DNA from: JBBRHQ01 sp963781345
Lineage (GTDB): Bacteria; Actinomycetota; Thermoleophilia; Solirubrobacterales; 70-9
NCBI GenBank assembly: GCA_963781345.1
Contig: CAWAFQ010000014.1
Location: 62,001-126,000, forward strand
DNA: 64,000 bases
Reading direction: 5' to 3'
Positions 7,225 through 17,500 of this stretch are shown one piece after another; within the stretch, counting starts at the first letter, position 1, and each line of letters opens with the position of its first letter. The position numbers and the translations under genes are program-made. A model generated the notes under the pieces. It ran no database searches and was not told where the DNA came from. It saw only the letters and a list, made by a program, of their open reading frames with translations.

Positions 7225-8880
7225 TCAGGAGGGTATCCGAGAGGAGGCCAACGACGGCAGCCTCTCATCTGCGGCTGCATGGGCGGCGTGGTGGCTTCGG
7301 TCGTGCCCTGTCACGGCGCTGATGAAGTGCTCGCGGTCGAGGGCCAGCAGGGTCGTTTCGGTTCGCGCCCGCACGGTCGCGGTGCGGGGTACGTCGCGCA
7401 GCAGGGCGATCTCGCCGAACGACTCCCCGGTGCCCTGAGTACGCCGGAAAGTCTCACCCTCGAAGACCTCCACCTCACCGCTGTCGATCAGATAGAAGTG
7501 ATCGCCGACGTCCCCCTCGCAGATGATCTCCTCGCCGGCGTCCGCCCGAACCGTGAAGAGACCGTGGGTGAGGCGCTCGAGGGTCGCGACCGGCAAGGGT
7601 TCGAAGATCGGGTCGGCGCGAAGCAGCGCGTAGGGCCGCTCCGAGACCGGGGCGCCGATCTCGAAGCTCCGCAGGGCCCGCCAGCCGAGGGCGAGGTAGA
7701 CCGGCATCATCGCTGCCAGGGCGAAGAGCGCGCCGCGGATGCCGAGAAGCGCCACCGCCGCCGGGACCAGGATCGAGCCGACCGTCATCGAAGCTATCCG
7801 AACCGTCTCGAGGGCTCCGACGACTCGCCCGAGAACCTCATCCGAGCCGAGGCGCAGGAGTAGCGTGCGCGCCGCCGTGTCGCCGAGGTTGAAACCGACT
7901 CCGATCCCGAGCCAAGCGACATAGGCAACGGCAGCGACGGCCCAGGCCCCCGGGAGCGCCGTCGCCAGTCCGACCACCAGACAACCGAGCGCCAGCGCCA
8001 GCGCCAGACGGCCGCGGTCGAGCAGAGCGACCAGCACCACACTGCTCGCGATGGCTCCGATTCCCCAGAGGGCGTTGAGGATCCCGACGCTGCCCGCCGA
8101 GAGGCCAAGGAGATCCAGCGCGACGATCACGGCGAGCACGTCGGCCGCCCCTTCGAAGACCGAGAGAAGCGCGATTGCGGCGGTCACCACGCGCAGGCCG
8201 GGATCCGAGAGGGTCGAGCGGGCGCCGGCGGCGGTCTCCGCCAGGATGCCGGCAGCTGCCGGGCCGGCGTATTCGGGCCGACGATCGGGCTGCACTCGCG
8301 CCAGGAACAAGAGCGCGCTCGCCGCGACGGCCGCGGCGAGGCCGAAGACCAGGGCGGGCCCGCTCGCGGCCAGAAGGATTCCGGTGGCGACCGCACCCAG
8401 AAGGAAGCCGACGTTGTCGGCGACGCTGTGGGCGACGTTGGCCGCCGAGAGCTCCTGGGGGGTGCGGGCGAGAAACGGGAAGAGCGCCCCCGCGGCCGGG
8501 ATGTAAGGGCTTAAGACGACGGTGAAGAGACCCGCGAGGACGTAGACGACGGCGGCGGGGGCCTCGAGCGCGGCGGCGGCGGCGGAGAGACCGAGCACTG
8601 CGGCCGTGGCCCCGGTGCTGAGCAGAAGCACCGAGCGGCGTGAGTGGCGATCTCCCAGCACACCCGCAATGGGGGTGGCGAGAACGCCCGGGAGAAGGCG
8701 GATCGCGGCCGCGATCCCGACCGCGGACGGACCCGAGAGGTCGAAGGCGTAGACGCCGAGCGCGATCGCGAAGGACCACGTCGCGAACGACATCGCGGCC
8801 CAGGAGATCTGCATCCTCCCCAGGTCCGGGTTGTCGAAGGCGGACCGAGCCGCGTTGAGAAGAGCCCTGAGTCGCCCCAC
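7225..8880 (-). CDS. MFS transporter fused to a C-terminal cyclic-nucleotide-binding domain
   Basis: 551 residues. Residues about 15-410 form a 12-segment major facilitator; the motif-A-like loop is GDRHSRRS after the second helix. Residues about 420-540 are a cyclic-nucleotide-binding (CNB) domain, with GDHFYLIDSGEVEVFEG and the phosphate-binding cassette FGEIALLRDVPRTATVRA, in which the Glu and Arg that grip the cyclic phosphate are kept. The substrate is unknown; the MFS half resembles drug or macrolide exporters. The fusion suggests transport gated or tuned by cAMP or cGMP. It is followed by a universal stress gene. A class III cyclase gene lies 4 kb away, a possible source of the ligand (inference). 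Confidence 0.85.
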   Translation of the reverse strand: MGRLRALLNAARSAFDNPDLGRMQISWAAMSFATWSFAIALGVYAFDLSGPSAVGIAAAIRLLPGVLATPIAGVLGDRHSRRSVLLLSTGATAAVLGLSAAAAALEAPAAVVYVLAGLFTVVLSPYIPAAGALFPFLARTPQELSAANVAHSVADNVGFLLGAVATGILLAASGPALVFGLAAAVAASALLFLARVQPDRRPEYAGPAAAGILAETAAGARSTLSDPGLRVVTAAIALLSVFEGAADVLAVIVALDLLGLSAGSVGILNALWGIGAIASSVVLVALLDRGRLALALALGCLVVGLATALPGAWAVAAVAYVAWLGIGVGFNLGDTAARTLLLRLGSDEVLGRVVGALETVRIASMTVGSILVPAAVALLGIRGALFALAAMMPVYLALGWRALRSFEIGAPVSERPYALLRADPIFEPLPVATLERLTHGLFTVRADAGEEIICEGDVGDHFYLIDSGEVEVFEGETFRRTQGTGESFGEIALLRDVPRTATVRARTETTLLALDREHFISAVTGHDRSHHAAHAAADERLPSLASSRIPS

Positions 8881-8881
8881 G

Positions 8882-8914
8882 GCCCAACCCTAGACGTTCG
8901 CCCAACCCTAGACG
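8882..8914. repeat. Short direct repeat upstream of the RCC1 genes
   Basis: The 15-mer GCCCAACCCTAGACG occurs at 8882-8896 and again at 8900-8914 (18-nt period), in the short divergent gap between the MFS gene and the first RCC1 gene. The position suits a regulator binding two helical faces, but there is no known match. Confidence 0.6.
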
Positions 8915-8943
8915 GCCGGTGAGGTGCCGGATATGGTCTGCGC

Positions 8944-10852
8944 ATGGATTTTGGGGGGTCCCGAATCGGTTCGAGGGGGTTTGCGCGGATCGCATTGGCG
9001 CTGGCGTTTCTGGCCGCGGCGGCCGGCCTGGCCGAACTGGTCCCGGATGTCGCGCTGAGTGAGACCGCGTCGAAGCCAAGCTCCGCCTTCGCAGGAAGGA
9101 TCGACGCCGGCGGCACCCACAGCTGCGCGATCCTCGCCGACAGCACGGTGCGCTGCTGGGGCCGGGGGGACAGCGGCCGTCTCGGCTACGGCAACACCAC
9201 CCCGATCGGCGATAACGAGGCTCCGGCCTCGGTCGGCCCGGTCGACCTCGGCGCTGGTCGCACCGCGGTGACGATCGCGGCCGGGGGCAACCACACCTGC
9301 GCGATTCTCGACAACGGCGCCCTGCGCTGCTGGGGTGACGGCCAATACGGCCAGCTCGGCTACGGCAACACCGCCACGATCGGCGACAACGAGACGCCGG
9401 GCTCGGTCGGCCCGGTGAACCTTGGCGCGGGCCGCACGGCCGTGGCGGTCAGCGCCGCCGACTTCCACACCTGCGCGATCCTCGATAACGGCGCGGTGCG
9501 CTGCTGGGGCTCCGGATTCGCGGGCGAGCTCGGCTACGGAAACACGGCTGACATTGGCGACAACGAGACGCCGGGCTCGGTCGGCCCGGTCGACCTCGGC
9601 CCGGGCCGCACCGCGGTCGCAATCAGCGCCGCCCATTACCACACCTGCGCGATCCTCGACAACGGCACGGTGCGCTGCTGGGGCAACGGCGGGAACGGCC
9701 GGCTCGGCTACGGCAATCTCAACAACATCGGCGACGACGAGACGCCGGGCTCGGTCGGCCCGGTCGGCCTCGGGCCGGGCCGCACCGCGGTGGCGATCAG
9801 CGCCGGCGCCGCCCACAGCTGCGCGCTGCTCGACGACGACTCGGTGCGCTGCTGGGGCTACGGCGCCCTCGGCGAGCTCGGCTACGGCAACACGCAGTGG
9901 GTCGGCGACGACGAGACGCCGGGCTCGGTCGGCCCGGTCGACCTCGGCCCGGGCCGCACGGCGGTGGCGATCTCCGCCGGCGGTGACCGCAGTTGCGCGA
10001 TTCTCGACAACGGCGCGGTGCGCTGCTGGGGCTACAACCTCTCGGGCCAGCTCGGCTACGGCAACACTGCCACTATCGGCGACACCGAGACGCCGGGATC
10101 GGTCGGGCCGGTGAACCTCGGGGCGGGTCGCAACGCGGTCGCGATCAGCGCGGGGGACGATCACAACTGCGCGGTCCTCGACGACAACACCGTGCAGCTG
10201 CTGGGGCCTCGGCAGCAGCGGCCAGCTCGGCTACGGCAACGTCCAGTGGATCGGCGACGACGAGACGCCCGACTCCGCCGGCACCGTCCTCAGCCTCGGC
10301 GCCGCCGCCGGCGAACCCGTATTCGAGAAGAAGGCAAACGCCAGCCCGGTCAGCGGCACCGTCAAGGTGAAGCTGCCGGGCTCGAAGAAGTTCGTCGTCC
10401 TTCGCGCCGGTCAGCTGATCCCGATCGGCTCGATCATCGACGCCACCAAGGGCCGGGTCCACATCGTCTCCGCCGACGGCACTTCGGGCAAGACGCGGGA
10501 GGCCGACTTCTTCGAGGGCCTGTTCAAGCTGCGCCAGGGCAAGGCCACCGGCGGCTACACCGACGCCCAGCTGGTCGGGCCGCTGGATTGCGCCAAGGCC
10601 CGCGCCACCGCCTCGGGACGAAGGCGCGGGCGCCACGTCTGGGGCAAGGGCACGGGTCGGCACTCCTCGACCGGCAAGAACAGCTCCGGCTCGGTTCGCG
10701 GCACCGAGTGGCTGGTCTGGGACCGCTGCGACGGCTCGACCCTGACCTTCGTCAAGAGCGGCCAGGTCCTGGTTCGTGACTTCCGCAGCGGGCGCAAGGT
10801 GCTGGTCAAGGCGGGCAAGAGCTACGTGGCCAGGCCGAAGCGGGGGCGCTAG
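8944..10852 (+). CDS. Secreted RCC1-repeat protein with FecR-like C-terminal module, first copy (frameshifted)
   Basis: ATG 8944 begins a signal peptide or anchor (about 15-33), then seven RCC1-type repeats of about 56 residues, each with H-S/T-CAILDNGTVRCWG, LGYGNT and IGDNETPGSVGP. Repeat 7 is broken by an extra A at about 10196; correcting it restores VRCWG and carries the frame to the TAG at 10850-10852. The end is a FecR-like beta module (VKLPGSKKFVVLRAGQLIPI, GSIIDATKGRVHIVS) followed by a basic Ser/Lys/Arg region with two Cys. Repeats should fold as an extracellular beta-propeller. The FecR-like module is nearly identical in DNA to the next gene. As written, translation would leave the frame after about 417 residues; error or real decay cannot be told apart. 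Confidence 0.75.
10303..10850 (+). repeat. Near-identical 548-bp module, copy 1
   Basis: Matches 12216-12763 at a constant offset of 1913 bp with only a few base differences (for example around 10335 and 10482). It encodes the FecR-like module and basic tail of the first RCC1 gene. The preceding RCC1 repeats of the two genes differ much more, so identity is confined to this block. Confidence 0.9.
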
Positions 10853-10854
10853 GA

Positions 10855-12780
10855 ATGGCCCGACGGAGATCACGCCGAGTGGCCGGGATCAGCAGGATCG
10901 CGCTCGCCTCCACCCTGGTGGTCGTCGCGCTGGGCGCGGCGGAGTTGGTGCCGATGGGAGCCTCCGGGGAGAGCGCCTCCCAACCGGGGTCGGCCAGCTC
11001 GGGGAAGCTCGATACCGATGCGGCTCGAAGCTGCGCCATCCTCGCGGCCGGAGACCTTCGCTGCTGGGGCCCAGGCACCAACGGTCGCCTCGGCTATGGC
11101 AACACGACCACGATCGGCGACGACGAGACTCCGGGTTCGGTGGGCCCGGTGAACCTCGGCGTCGGCCGCACCGCGTCGGCGGTCGCCGCCGGTGGCACCC
11201 ACACCTGCGCGATCCTCGATAACGCCACGGTCCGCTGCTGGGGCCTGGGCCTTTTCGGCCGGCTCGGCTATGGCGACCAGGTCGACATCGGCGACAACGA
11301 GACTCCCGGCTCAGTGGGTCCCGTGAACCTCGGCGCCGGCCGAACCGCATCTGCTATCAGCGCCGGCAACTTCCACACCTGCGCACTGCTCGACAACAGC
11401 ACCGTGCGCTGCTGGGGCTTCGGGTCCAGTGGACTGCTCGGCTACGGAGACACCAACGACATCGGGGATAACGAGGTGCCCGGCTCCGTGGGTCCGGTGA
11501 ACCTCGGCGTCGGCCGCACCGCGACCGCGATCAGCCTCGGCGCCTCCCACGCTTGCGCGATCCTGGACGACGGGTCGGTCCGTTGCTGGGGCATCGGCGC
11601 CAACGGCCGGCTCGGTTACGCGGGCACGGCGAACATCGGAGACGACGAGACGCCCGGCTCAGTCGGACCGGTCGACCTTGGCGTTGGCCGCACCGCGACC
11701 GCGATCGTCGCCGGTGGCACCCACACCTGCGCGATCCTCGACAACGGGTCGGTCCGCTGCTGGGGCTTCGGGGCAAACGGCTCGCTCGGCTACGCCAGCA
11801 CCGCCGACATCGGCGACAACGAGACACCCGGCTCGGTGGGTCCGGTGAATCTCGGTGCTGGCCGCACCGCCGTTGCGATCAGCGCGGGCCTCGAGCACAC
11901 CTGCGCGATTCTCGACAACGGATCGGTTCGCTGCTGGGGCAGCGGCGCCAACGGCCGGCTCGGCTACGGCAACACGACGCAGATCGGCGACAACGAGACA
12001 CCCGGCTCGGTGGGGCCGGTGAACCTCGGTGCGGGCCGCACCGCACTCGCTATCAGCGCCGGGGACTTCCACACCTGCGCCCGCCTCGACAACGGCACCG
12101 TGCGCTGCTGGGGCAACGGCATCGCCGGCGCCCTCGGCTACGCCAACACCGACGACATCGGCGACAACGAGACGCCGGGATCGGTGGGTCCGGTGGACCT
12201 CGGCGGCGGCGCCGCCGCCGCCGGCGAACCCGTATTCGAGAAGAAGGCCAACGCCAGCCCGGTCAGCGGCACCGTCAAGGTGAAGCTGCCGGGCTCGAAG
12301 AAGTTCGTCGTCCTTCGCGCCGGTCAGCTGATCCCGATCGGCTCGATCATCGACGCCACCAAGGGCCGGGTCCACATCGTCTCCGCCGACGGGCGGTCGG
12401 GCAAGACGCGGGAGGCCGACTTCTTCGAGGGCCTGTTCAAGCTGCGCCAGGGCAAGGCCACCGGCGGCTACACCGACGCCCAGCTGGTCGGGCCGCTGGA
12501 TTGCGCCAAGGCCCGCGCCACCGCCTCGGGACGAAGGCGCGGGCGCCACGTCTGGGGCAAGGGCACGGGTCGGCACTCCTCGACCGGCAAGAACAGCTCC
12601 GGCTCGGTTCGCGGCACCGAGTGGCTGGTCTGGGACCGCTGCGACGGCTCGACCCTGACCTTCGTCAAGAGCGGCCAGGTCCTGGTTCGTGACTTCCGCA
12701 GCGGGCGCAAGGTGCTGGTCAAGGCGGGCAAGAGCTACGTGGCCAGGCCGAAGCGGGGGCGCTCGGGCAAGAGCCGATGA
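10855..12780 (+). CDS. Secreted RCC1-repeat protein with FecR-like C-terminal module, second copy
   Basis: 641 residues, ATG two bases after the stop of the first copy. It has an Arg-rich N-terminus and hydrophobic export segment (about 12-31), seven RCC1 repeats of 56 residues with the core HTCAILDNGSVRCWGFG, LGYGNT and GDNETPGSVGPVNLGAGRTA, then the FecR-like module (about 462-530) and a Lys/Arg/Ser-rich tail. Each repeat has a Cys pair (CAIL and RCW), which could form disulfides outside the cell. It is intact, unlike its neighbour. The stop overlaps the CHASE2 cyclase start by 4 nt, so the two are translationally coupled; FecR-like plus CHASE2-cyclase pairs are a recurring signalling arrangement. 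Confidence 0.85.
   Translation: MARRRSRRVAGISRIALASTLVVVALGAAELVPMGASGESASQPGSASSGKLDTDAARSCAILAAGDLRCWGPGTNGRLGYGNTTTIGDDETPGSVGPVNLGVGRTASAVAAGGTHTCAILDNATVRCWGLGLFGRLGYGDQVDIGDNETPGSVGPVNLGAGRTASAISAGNFHTCALLDNSTVRCWGFGSSGLLGYGDTNDIGDNEVPGSVGPVNLGVGRTATAISLGASHACAILDDGSVRCWGIGANGRLGYAGTANIGDDETPGSVGPVDLGVGRTATAIVAGGTHTCAILDNGSVRCWGFGANGSLGYASTADIGDNETPGSVGPVNLGAGRTAVAISAGLEHTCAILDNGSVRCWGSGANGRLGYGNTTQIGDNETPGSVGPVNLGAGRTALAISAGDFHTCARLDNGTVRCWGNGIAGALGYANTDDIGDNETPGSVGPVDLGGGAAAAGEPVFEKKANASPVSGTVKVKLPGSKKFVVLRAGQLIPIGSIIDATKGRVHIVSADGRSGKTREADFFEGLFKLRQGKATGGYTDAQLVGPLDCAKARATASGRRRGRHVWGKGTGRHSSTGKNSSGSVRGTEWLVWDRCDGSTLTFVKSGQVLVRDFRSGRKVLVKAGKSYVARPKRGRSGKSR
12216..12763 (+). repeat. 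Near-identical 548-bp module, copy 2
   Basis: Partner of 10303-10850, encoding the FecR-like module of the intact RCC1 gene. It differs at a handful of positions, including a three-codon patch near 12395 (GGGCGGTCG versus GGCACTTCG). After it this copy adds five codons before the stop, overlapping the cyclase gene. Confidence 0.9.
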
Positions 12781-14504
12781 GCAAGCGGCGGCTCTGCTTC
12801 GCCGTGGCGGTGATCGCGGCGGGCGTCGGCATTCTCACCTATGGGTTCGGATTGCTGCGCGCGTCCGAGTTCGACAGCGTCGACGCCCGATTCGCCATCC
12901 GTGGCGAGGAGAAGCCGCCGGCCGGGATCGTCCTCGTCCTCGTCGACGACCTGACCTTCGACCAGCTTGATGAGCAGTGGCCGTTCCCCCGCTCGATGCA
13001 CGCCAGGGTGATCGACCAGTTGCGCAAAGACGGGGCCCGCGCGATCGCCTACGACGTCCAGTTCACCGAGCCGACGATCCCACGCGAGGACAATGCCCTG
13101 ATCAACTCGGTGGCGAGGATGGGCGGGGTGACGCTGGCGACCTCAGAGGTTGACCGGCAGGGCCGCTCCAATGTCTTCGGCGGCGAGGCGGTGCTGCGCG
13201 ACGTCAACGCCCGTGCCGGCCACACCGACTTCGAGCCCGACCCCGGCGCCACCCTGCGAACGCTTCCGTTTGCCACCGGCGGCCTCAAGAGCTTCGCGAT
13301 CGTCACTGCCGAATCTGTGACCGGCGAGCCGATCACGCGCGCGCAGGTCGGCGGGGACGATGCATGGATCGACTTCCGCGGCGGGCCGCAGACCTTCCCG
13401 GCGGTCTCCTTCTCGAAGGTCCTGCGCGGTCGCTTCCCGCCGGGCACGTTCCGCAACAAGATCGTTGTCGTCGGGGCAGGCACTCCGACCTTGCAGGACA
13501 TCCACCCGACCTCGACCGCGGGCGACACCCTGATGTTGGGACCCGAGCTTCAGGCGAACGCGATCGCGACCGCCCTCGACGGCTTCCCCCTGCAGTCCTC
13601 GCCGCTCGGCGTCGACCTCTACCTGATCGCCGCCCTGGGAGTCGTCATCCCTCTCGGGAGCCTGCGGCTGCGACCGCTGGTTGCCCTTGCGGGAGCCCTC
13701 GCCCTGGCCGCCGCCTACCTGGTGGCGGTGCAGATCGCCTTCGATGGCGGCGTCATACTCCCCGTCGTCTATCCGCTGCTGGCGCTCTCCGTCGGGACGA
13801 TCGGCACCCTGGCGGTCCACTACGCCGCCGACGCTGTGGAGCGGGTCCGTACCCGGGACACATTCGCCCGCTTCGTCCCCGCAGCTGTCGTCGACGAGGT
13901 CCTCGAGCAGGCGGGGGGCGATGTCCGCCTCGGCGGCGTCAAGCGCGAGGCGACGGTCCTGTTCAGCGACATCCGCGGCTTCACCGCGCTCTCCGAGGGA
14001 CTCGATGCCGACGTTGTGGTCGAGATCCTCAATCGCTACCTGACCGAGATGACCGAGGCGATCATGGCGGAGGGGGGAACCCTAGTCGCCTACATGGGCG
14101 ACGGGATCATGGCCGTCTTCGGTGCGCCGCTGGACCAGCCCGACCACGCGACCCGGGCGCTGACGGCAGCGAGGCAGATGGTCGGCCCGCGGCTCGAAGC
14201 CTTCAACGAGTGGCTCGAGCGGAGCGGCCGCGAGCAGATCCGGATGGGCGTAGGGATCAACAGCGGCCAGGTGATGTCGGGCAACGTCGGCTCCCCCCAG
14301 CGGCTCGAGTACACGGCGCTCGGCGACACCACCAACGTCGCGGCGCGTCTTGAAGCGATGACGAAGGACAGCGGATACCAGGTCTTCGTCGGGGAGACCA
14401 CCAAGGGGATGCTCGACGAGGCGGAGTGGGCCGATCTCGAGCCGCAGGGCGAGATGGCGGTGCGCGGCCGCGGCCGCGGTATCTCCGTTTGGGGATTGCG
14501 CTAG
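12777..14504 (+). CDS. CHASE2-domain class III adenylate/guanylate cyclase
   Basis: 575 residues, start overlapping the RCC1 stop (ATGA). An N-terminal membrane anchor (about 8-26) leads to an extracellular CHASE2 sensor (about 30-270: VLVLVDDLTFDQL, FPRSMHARVIDQL, AIAYDVQFTEP). Three membrane helices follow (about 278-345), then a cytoplasmic cyclase. Metal-binding aspartates are D398 (LFSDIRGF) and D442 (YMGDGIMAVFG). Transition-state residues N520 and R524 lie in NVAARLE. All catalytic residues are present, so it should be active; EYTALGDTTNVAARLE is typical of bacterial adenylate cyclases, though cGMP cannot be excluded. It probably receives a signal from the adjacent RCC1/FecR-like proteins. 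Confidence 0.92.
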   Translation: MSKRRLCFAVAVIAAGVGILTYGFGLLRASEFDSVDARFAIRGEEKPPAGIVLVLVDDLTFDQLDEQWPFPRSMHARVIDQLRKDGARAIAYDVQFTEPTIPREDNALINSVARMGGVTLATSEVDRQGRSNVFGGEAVLRDVNARAGHTDFEPDPGATLRTLPFATGGLKSFAIVTAESVTGEPITRAQVGGDDAWIDFRGGPQTFPAVSFSKVLRGRFPPGTFRNKIVVVGAGTPTLQDIHPTSTAGDTLMLGPELQANAIATALDGFPLQSSPLGVDLYLIAALGVVIPLGSLRLRPLVALAGALALAAAYLVAVQIAFDGGVILPVVYPLLALSVGTIGTLAVHYAADAVERVRTRDTFARFVPAAVVDEVLEQAGGDVRLGGVKREATVLFSDIRGFTALSEGLDADVVVEILNRYLTEMTEAIMAEGGTLVAYMGDGIMAVFGAPLDQPDHATRALTAARQMVGPRLEAFNEWLERSGREQIRMGVGINSGQVMSGNVGSPQRLEYTALGDTTNVAARLEAMTKDSGYQVFVGETTKGMLDEAEWADLEPQGEMAVRGRGRGISVWGLR

Positions 14505-14517
14505 ATGGGCGAGCGCC

Positions 14518-17500
14518 CTACAACCGGGGCTCGTCCATACCCGTCTCGCTGCGGAGGATCTTCGCGAGCTCGGCCGGCGAGTCGAGATCCAGCTTGATCA
14601 CGGCCGAGGCCAGATGCAGCTCGACAGTCCGTGGCCCCAGGAACAACCGTTCGGCGATCTCGCGCGAGGAGCCGCCCTGGGCCGCGGCGAGGGCGACCTC
14701 GAGCTCGCGCGGCGCCAGTCGCTCGGTCACCCTGACCCCGGGCGTCGGTGGAGTGCCCCCCGCCATGAGGATGCCATGCCGGGCGCGCTCGGCCCACGGC
14801 TCCGCTCCCAGGTGCTCGAACGTCACCAGCGCGCTTTCCAGGATTCCAAGGGCGTCTTGATGGCGGCCGGCTTGCGCCAGCCGGGTGCCGTACAGAAGTT
14901 CGGTACGCGCCCGTTCGAATGGTCCAACTTCCTCTTTGCCCAGCGCCAGCGCCTGGGAGAAGGCGGCGTCGAGGTCGCGGTCCTCGCCGAGGAATGCCCG
15001 GCAGCGCGCCTCGGCCGCGAGCGCCGAGGGCCGCCCCGTGCGCTCAGCGTCGCGCCGGAAGCGTTCGAGTGCCTCGTGCGCATCCTCGGTGCGCCCGGCT
15101 AGCGCGTAGGCCTCGACCAGGTCGGGGCGGCGATGCGGCGTCCGGGCCGCGTCGGACCATCCCTGCTCGTCCTGCAAGCGGCACGCATCGTCGAGGTACG
15201 GAATTGCCGACTCCGGGCATCCGCGCCCCAGCTCGAGCAGGCCGAGCGCGATCGCCGCCCGATCGAGCCGCGAGCCGCTCCCCAGCCGCCCGGCAAGCTC
15301 GAGCGCCTCCTCCACGTGTGCGCGGCAGGCCTCGTCGCGGCCCTGGGCGGCTTCCATCCACGCGAGCGCGCCGAGCGCGAGTCCGTGATCGGATGCCAGC
15401 CCGCTCTCCTGGGCGAGTTGCCCCGCCTCATTCAGTGCGGCCGCGGCAGACGCCCAGCCGCCGATCTCCAATTGGACATCTGCGAGCCGGATGAGCGCGT
15501 ACGGGAGGACGCTGACCGCACCCTCGGCGCGCGCCTCGTCGACCAGCTCGGTGAGTACCCCCAGGGCGGCGTCGTGCCGGCCGGCGAGCACGAGAGCCGC
15601 ACCCAGATAGGTCCGGAGCTGGGAGTCGCCGTCTCGCTGCCCGCGCTCGAAGGCATCGTCGATGAGCGCTGCGCCCTCGGCGTACTCGCCGGCGAAAACA
15701 AGCGCCATTCCGAGCGCCACCGTCGCCGCGGGCTCGGCACGGCCGTTGCCATCCTGCGAGAGCCGAGTCGCCCGGCGAGCGATGCGAACTGCCTCCGCCG
15801 GCTCACCGGCGCGTAGCGCTGGTAGGACCGCGTCCGCGAGTACCGCCGACGCAGCGGCCGGCTCGGTGCTCTCCCACCGCGTCGCGAGCGCGACCAGCTG
15901 ATCGCGTGCCGCCTCCGCAGATCCACTGCGCGCAACGATCCGGCCCCGCAGGTGCTCGGCATCGCGTCGTACGGGATCGGCCGGAGCGCCGGCGAGGGCG
16001 GCGTCGAGGTGGCCGAGGGCAGCGTTCACATGGCCGGCGAGGTGAGCTGCCTGTGCCGCCGCGAGCAGCCGCCCGGACCGCAGCTCCCCGTCTGGCGTCA
16101 GCCGGGCGGCCCGTTCCAGCCCGAGCGCGGCGGCCGCGAATGCCCCGTGGTCGCGCGCTCTGGCGGCGATCCGCTCGAGGTCGGCGGCGATCGACTCATC
16201 CGGAGCGGCGGCGGCGTGGGCAAGGTGCCAGGTACGCGCGTCGTCCTCGAGGACGGCGGCGAGGGCGGCGTGGGCGGCGCGCCGGTCCGCGAGCAGCGCC
16301 GAGTATGCGACCGCCGTTCGCGCGAGCGGGTGACGGAAGGACAGGCGTTCCCCGTCGTGGCGCATGAGCCCGCCCGCTTCGGCGGATTCGAGCGCCGAGG
16401 CTTCCAGCCCGAGCGACCGGCACGCTTCCCCGATCGCCTCCTGTTCGTCCCGACCCGCGACCGCCGCGACGAGGAGCGCCTGGCGCTCCGGGGCCGCGAG
16501 GTTTGAGACCCGCCCCAGGAACGACCACTCGGCCGAGGCTGTGAGCGGTTCCTCGATCGCCGCCGTGCCTGCCCGCTGCTCGGCGGTGAGGTCGAACGGA
16601 AGCTCGAGCAGAGCCAGCGGGTTGCCGGCCGCTGCGGCGACCACCAGGTCGGCCACCGCGGGATCGAGATCGTCTGCCCAGCGCGCCTCCAGCACCGCTC
16701 TGGCATCCGGCGGCGCGAGCGCCCCGAGCCGGAGATCCTCAGCTCCGGAGAGGTCGTCATCGGCCTCCGTCGCCACCAGGAGGGCGATGCCGTCGGCACC
16801 CAGGCGGCGCGCGATGAATCCCAGCGCCTCCCGCGTAGCGTCATCGAACAGGTGCGCGTCGTCGACGAGCACGAGCAGCGGCGTCTCCACGGCGGTCGCG
16901 AACAGCAGATCGAGCGTGCCGGCGTACGCGGCGAAGCGGTCGCGCAGGCGAGCGCCGGACCCCGTGTCGAGAATCGCGGCGACCGCCTCGGCGCGCGGTG
17001 GCGACAGACGCTCGGCCCGCTCCGCCAGCGGTCGGCAGAGATCGGCGAGCCCTGCGAACGGCCGCTCCGCCGCTGCGTCCTCCGCGCTCGCACGCATGAC
17101 CCGCAGTCCGCGGGCGCGCGCACTCGCGGCGTCCAGCAACGCGGTCTTGCCGATCCCGCTGTCGCCGCGGAGCACCAGCATCGCGCTGTCGCCGCGGCGC
17201 GCTGACCCCAGAGCGGCGTCGATGCGCGCAAGCTCGGCGTCGCGGCCGACCAGTCTGCCGGAGGCCCCTGGGCCGACTCGTCCGTTGCCCCCGTGCGCGG
17301 CGCGGGCGGCCCCACCCAGTCTGCCGAGTGTGAGCGCGTTCTCGAGCCAGCGCCCGAAGACCTGTCGAGCCGTCTCCCGCAGGTAGGGGACGTACTCCGC
17401 ATAGTCCTCGAGGAGACGCTCCACCGATCCCGGCCCGTGCCGCTCCTCCAGGGTCAGGGAGGAATCGGGAAATTCCGTCAGCCACGCCCGGATGTCCTCG

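Noticed and set aside
9100..12200. The regular 168-bp periodicity as a CRISPR or satellite array
   Set aside because: The period matches 56-residue RCC1 repeats in a conserved reading frame with protein-level constraint; it is coding.
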